Assembly (NCBI RefSeq): GCF_019112545.1
Contig: NW_025064906.1
Span: 11,843-24,215, forward strand
Length of the DNA: 12,373 nucleotides
Source: Guyanagaster necrorhizus
Lineage: Eukaryota; Basidiomycota; Agaricomycetes; Agaricales; Physalacriaceae
Direction of reading: 5' to 3'
In this document: positions 8,162 to 12,373 of the stretch, piece after piece
How positions within the stretch are numbered: position 1 is the first letter of the stretch
Layout of the letters: each line of letters begins with the position of its first letter
The notes under the pieces: generated by a model
The model's database searches: none
Told to the model about the DNA's origin: nothing
Seen by the model: only the letters and a program-made list of their open reading frames with translations
Translations under genes and position numbers: made by a program

Positions 8162-8460
8162 TCATGTTGCTAGCCCATGACAATAGATGAGGGGAGAGGG
8201 AGGGACAATGGAGAACATGGTTTGAAATTGCACAACTCCACTATTTGATACTTGTATGCTCACTGGGGAATACTCTCCTAATGGCTCGATGATTTTTTCA
8301 CCCTCATTTACAGCCTTACCAAACTCAAAGACTGCCAATGGCAATGCTATTGTTACCCTTCATAGAATCAACTTCAATCAAGTGCCAAATTCTACCCTGG
8401 ACATATGCATGGACCAAATCTAAGAAAGTGATGTGCATTTGTAGTACCTAATAGAGTATG
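8162..8460 (-). pseudogene. Cytochrome P450 3'-end relic
   Basis: This is the C-terminal remnant of a second P450, reading leftwards. The heme region FGPCICPG is at 8418-8395, followed by a degraded GRNLALD-like stretch with TAG and TGA stops. After a frame change, VTIALPLAVFEFGKAV and EPLGEYSP (about 8356-8264) match the segment after the heme loop and the start of the last P450 strand pair. A GTGAGC donor at 8263 sits where the P450 relic at 3046-4027 also has its last intron. QFQTMFSIVPPS then resembles the usual FKCSIxPRS end. The Arg before the Cys ligand is again Cys (CGC to TGC). Everything upstream of the heme loop is missing, and the relic abuts the copia LTR at 8462. CpG is nearly absent (one in 7861-8460). 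Confidence 0.75.
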
Positions 8461-8461
8461 C

Positions 8462-8620
8462 TGTTAGCTATAATGTAGACCTCACACAGCATAGTGATAA
8501 GCAGAAATGCGGTGAGGGTGCTCGACAGACCATATTCAATATATATAGTCCATCCTGACATAAAGGAGTATCGAGCTTGGCCAGCGGGATATGATGGAGC
8601 TCCTGCTTGCTAATCCAACA
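8462..8620 (-). repeat. 3' LTR of the copia element
   Basis: On the minus strand the LTR starts TGTTGGATTAG at 8620, directly after the polypurine tract, which is firm. The other end is placed at 8462 because GCTAACA there mirrors the start (TGTTAGC on the plus strand) and the flanking sequence then turns into P450 relic. This gives 159 bp, short but within the copia range. A TATATAT box lies at 8540-8547. The left end is less certain than the right. Confidence 0.6.
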
Positions 8621-8629
8621 CTCCCCCTC
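8621..8629 (-). promoter_or_regulatory. Polypurine tract priming plus-strand DNA synthesis
   Basis: The minus-strand GAGGGGGAG lies immediately before the LTR start TGTTGG and overlaps the polyprotein stop codon TGA (8628-8630). Position and composition are those expected of a copia polypurine tract. Confidence 0.8.
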
Positions 8630-11600
8630 AAGCAGAGCGAAGTCCAAGCTCAGTAGCAAAGTGCTTTACCTTGGCTGAAGGTAAAGGCTTGGTGAGAGCA
8701 TTGGCAACCATGTCCTCAGTGGGACAGTAAACAAGATGAAGAGAGCCTTCACTGATGACCCAGCGAATGAAGTGGAAGTGAATGTCAATATGCTTGGTTT
8801 GGGCATGATACTGATGATCTTTTGAGAGCATAATAGCAGACTGATTGTCTGAGAATAAAGTTGTAGCCTCAGTAATCAGTGAGAAAACCTGAGAGAGCAG
8901 ACTGTGAAGCCAGAGCACCTCCTTCGATGCATGAGTTGCAGCCACGTATTCAGACTCGGTGGTTGAAAGCGAGACAATCTCCTGCTTTTTAGATGACCAC
9001 GAAACAGCTCCACCATTCAGCATAAAAGCATACCCAGTAATAGCATGTCTATCCTCTGCCATGCTCCCATCAGCATCCACATAACCATGCAAAACCTTTC
9101 CGTTTCCCCTAAATGTCAGCTGGTAATCTCTCATGCTCTTCAGGTAGTGAAAGATGTGCTTTACAGCCTTCCAATGAGCCTCTGCAGCAGCTGTTGAATA
9201 TTTCGAGACTGTTGTCATGGCAAATGCGATATCAGGGCGTGTCCCAAGCATAACCCAGATCAAAGAGCCAACAGACTCCCTGTAAGAGACATCTCTCATA
9301 GCTGCAATTTCTTGGATGGAGGCTGGTGCAGGAAAGGAAGACAAATAGAGATTAATATCCATTGGTGTAGAGACTGGTTTGAGGTCTTCAAAGCCATAGC
9401 AATGAACAATGGCATCGATGTATGAGCATTGGGAAAGAGAAACAGAGCATGACTTATGGTCATGCATGATCTCGATGCCAAGAATCCAGTGCAGTTCCCC
9501 CAAATCCGTGACTTCCACGTATTTTGTCATACCTTCCTTTATCTCTCACACTAGATGCAATGATGATGCTGTGATGGTGCAGTCGTCAACATAGACAGCA
9601 ATGATAGTCAAGTTTCAGCCCTCCTGCTTGTAAAACATGGCTTGATCAACATCGCACTGCTTGAATCCCAGCTGCACCACCAAAATCTCAACGAGATGTT
9701 GATACCAGCAACGACCACTCTGCTTCAAACTATACAGAGTCTTTATGAGATGGCAGACTTGACCAGGATGGGAGCCAGGCTCAGGATAGCCAGGAGGTTG
9801 ATGCATGTAAATGATTTCTTTGTTGGTGAGCTTTCCATTCAAGTATATGCCCTTGATATCGACTTGATGGAGCTCTAGGTCGAGTGCCGCAGCCATAGCA
9901 AGGATTGAACGGATAAATGCAAGCCTTGCAACAGGGGCATAAGTGTCGAAGTAGTCGACACCAGGTACTTGTGAGAACCCTTGTGCTACCAAGCAAGCCT
10001 TGAACTTGACTATGCCTCTCTCAGCATCCTTCTTGATTCGAAAGACCCACTTTGAGCCCATGACATTTGCTCCAACTGGTTTTTTGACAATTTTCCAAGT
10101 CCCTGCAGTCTTCAACATCGCAAGCTCTTCCTGTATTGCACCTTCTCACAAAGGCCAATCAGGCTGATGCTTCGCTTCAGCTAGACTGCGTGGCTCTAAG
10201 GCTTCTGCATTGGCTGTTGAAATGGCCATGGCATACTCCTCAAGGAAGTCAGCATTCTTGAGTATCATCAACCAATCTGCCTCTTCTTCTCCCTCAAACT
10301 TGAGAGGTTTGTTGTTTTCATTGGCAACTGGTAACTGAACACCAACAGGTACCACAGGATCACTTGGGCATGCTGATACACTGCCTTTGCCAGAGATGAG
10401 GTCCAGCACCTGCTGGCTAGGCTTTCGAGTGTGTCTGGAACGGGTTTCTTCAACTATGGGTTAGACTGTAAGCTGGGCTTTGGAGGTAGGTGACACCTGT
10501 GATAGCTTTGCAGTAGGTGGATTGGGCTGAGTTTTTGGCATTGACAGAATCTTGTGTAGCTCAATGTCTTCCTCCCCTTCAAGATCGTCAGTGGCAATAC
10601 AAGTTGTGTCGAAATAAACATTTTGCTCGATGGACACCATCTTGCTCTCTGTCTAGTAGACATGGGATCCATTGCTTGTTTCATCGAATCCAATCCACCG
10701 ACCTTCACATACATGGCCACCCAGCTTCATAGCCTTAGTCTTAAGGCGTACCCAGCATTTCTCTCCCCATTCTCACAACTCTTTTAGATCTGGCTTCTTC
10801 CCTGTGACAGCTTCATAAGGAGTCATTCCATCTAGAGCCTTTGTCGATATTCTGTTGAGGACTCAGACAGCATAGTGAACAGCCTCAGCCCATAGGAAGC
10901 GAGGTAAGCCGCTCAAATGCAGCATAGCTCTGACTTTTTTGATAACTGTGTGATTATACCTTTCAGCCACCCCATTGTGCTGTGGCGTATCATGCACAGT
11001 CATCTTCATTGCCATGCCGGCATTTTTCAGATGCAAGACAAACGCTTTGTCGAAGTATTCACCTCCATGGTCTGAATGGAGGATTTTTACAGGGCGGTCA
11101 TGCTGAGTGCAGATGCGAGCTTCATAGGCTTTGTATGCTGTGAAAGCTTCACTCTTCTGGCATAAGAATTCAAGGTAAGCCCAATGAGTGCTGTCATCAA
11201 TGAAAGAGATGAAGTAACGGTATTTACGCAGGGATTCTACAGGTGCAGGTCCCTATAAATCAGAGTGAATTTCACCTCTAATGTCAGTTGCACATTCTCC
11301 CCCTTGAGCCTTAGACACTGGCTTTCATGTAGCTTTAGCATAGACACATGACTTGCAGAACCGTGGTTCTCCAGATGACTTGTCGAGCTTTACTCTGGTC
11401 ACAAAGCCTTTTTCAATCAGACAGCGAGCAACTGCAGGTGAAATGTGGCCCATGCAGCGGTGCAATTGGTCTAGAGTAAGCACCTCCTCAGCTGTCCCAG
11501 CCAAATCTCCCTCATGATGAATCCGATATAGGCTACCATCATCTTTTGGGACAACTCCAACGACCTTTCCATCTGGTGCACAGATGGTGCATTTTCTGCC

Positions 11601-12373
11601 ACCGAAAGTCAACTCAAAACTAAGATCATCAAGTCGGCCAACTGAAATGAGTGTATAGCCAACTTCAGGAGAGTACATGACCTCGGTGAGTTGCAGATTG
11701 CTCACATTTGCACCATTTGGCACATCAATGCTCATCATACCCTTTCCAGCTGCAGAAAATTTTTGAGTGTTTGCAGCACGGAATGCCTTGGGCGGGACAG
11801 ACTGGAATGAGTTGAAATCGTCGCGGTAAGGGGAAATATGGTGTGTACGGCCGGAGTTGTAGAGTTCAGTATGAATTTGAACATCAGGTGAGTTTACAGT
11901 GTTGGTAACAGCTGCGACTGACTCTTCAGAAGCAGATACATCCTCTAAGGTCAGCATGCCAGATGTGGCATCCGATTGCTTGTCAACAAAGGAGTTCACA
12001 TCACTCCAGTCAACATCTGAGGACAACGTGCTGTTCAGCTCATCCCACGACTCATCACCAACCTCCGAAAAAAGGTCAGTACCATCGTCTTCATCCTCTG
12101 AGTCCTCTGATAAGCCCTCAACTTCAGACTCATCTGACTCAGAAACTGCAGCCAGTGATGGCATGTCGCTAGCATCATCAACTCCGAATGCACCACCGGC
12201 TTTCCAGTCCGAATCCGACAATTCCTCAGCCACATTGGCTATTTCACCCTTCGATCCAGAGGCCTTGCTGTCATTGTCTGATGACTTCTTCTCGGGGCAT
12301 TTGTTTTTGAAGTGTCCTTCTTTCCCACATCCCCAGCACAATTTCTTGCCAGGTTTCTTGCCCTTCTTATTGC
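8628..12373 (-). pseudogene. Copia gag-pol polyprotein with nine in-frame stop codons
   Basis: The frame is continuous from the right edge to TGA 8628-8630 (1248 codons) with no frameshift. Domains: CCHC zinc knuckle (12338-12297); Asp/Ser/Glu-rich spacer; protease with NSG instead of DSG (Asn codon 11856-11858); pre-integrase HHCC (about 11480-11340); integrase with Asp 11259-11261, Asp 11070-11072, Glu 10962-10964, the last two 35 residues apart (DD35E); RT with KWVFRIK, QVDIKG and YVDD (9593-9582); RNase H with YVDAD, TESEY and SDNQSA. Stops: TGA 11325, TAG 11253, TGA 10863, TGA 10773, TAG 10653, TAA 10461, TGA 10146, TGA 9615, TGA 9546 (lowest coordinate given). Each can arise from Trp, Arg or Gln codons by one transition. 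KACLVAQ, normally KARLVAQ, is another Arg-to-Cys change. The copy cannot make its own enzymes. The N-terminal gag part is beyond the window. Confidence 0.92.

Larger units (their letters stand above)
8462..12373 (-). mobile_element. Ty1/copia LTR retrotransposon, 3' portion, degenerate
   Basis: The element runs on the minus strand from beyond the right edge to its 3' LTR at 8462-8620. The order zinc knuckle, protease, integrase, RT, RNase H (integrase before RT) is diagnostic of Ty1/copia (Pseudoviridae-type) elements. The 5' LTR, primer-binding site and N-terminal gag lie outside the window. If the left end at 8462 is right, the 5-bp target duplication would be TATGC (8457-8461), testable only beyond the right edge. 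Confidence 0.9.

Noticed and set aside
8101..8200. Alternative copia LTR ends at TGTTGTAACC (about 8113) or TGTTGCTAGC (about 8165)
   Set aside because: Either would place recognisable P450 relic sequence (8162-8418) inside the LTR. The 8462 end mirrors the LTR start better and stops at the relic.
10454..10732. Open frames on both strands (10454-10720 minus, 10517-10732 plus) inside the copia element
   Set aside because: They are out of frame with the polyprotein, whose own frame through this stretch carries recognisable copia sequence between stops at 10653 and 10461.

Overview
The window looks like nuclear DNA of an agaricomycete (mushroom-forming basidiomycete). The evidence is a P450 gene split by nine introns of 47-55 nt, the style of its P450 sequence (OrdA-like basidiomycete group), and decayed LTR-retrotransposon material on both sides. 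I found no prokaryotic signals and no rRNA or tRNA genes.

Layout, left to right. (1) 236-2263, minus: a long decayed reading frame, broken by stops and frameshifts. Its product is uncharacterised, with one N-terminal membrane segment, and it may belong to a transposable element. It is preceded on its own strand (about 2264-2760) by a non-coding block with a TATA box that could be its LTR or leader. (2) 3046-4027, plus: a cytochrome P450 pseudogene that keeps its intron positions but has a ruined heme motif and an internal deletion. (3) 4463-4774, plus: a small hypothetical 103-aa gene. (4) 5298-7272, minus: an apparently intact 504-aa P450 gene in ten exons, which I assembled by hand; every exon junction keeps the frame. 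Its upstream region holds a nested inverted repeat (7413-7535) full of CCGTA/TACGG motifs. (5) 8162-8460, minus: a second P450 relic, only the 3' end from just before the heme motif. (6) 8462-12373, minus: a Ty1/copia retrotransposon (LTR, polypurine tract, RNase H, RT, integrase, protease, zinc knuckle) running off the right edge. Its polyprotein stays in one frame but carries nine stop codons.

The region reads as a small P450 neighbourhood being eroded. The intact P450 and the small gene sit in a CpG-rich island of about 3.7 kb (roughly 4050-7790). Both P450 relics lie in blocks almost free of CpG: 2 CpG in 1170 bp on the left and 1 in 600 bp on the right. The damage in the relics and in the copia element is dominated by changes consistent with C-to-T or G-to-A transitions (Arg to Cys or Gln, Trp or Arg to stop). 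This pattern fits RIP-like or methylation-driven mutation of repeated DNA. The intact P450 is probably a microsomal monooxygenase of secondary or xenobiotic metabolism; its substrate cannot be read from the sequence. No novel multi-gene system is evident; the best observations are the mutation mosaic and the promoter-proximal palindrome.
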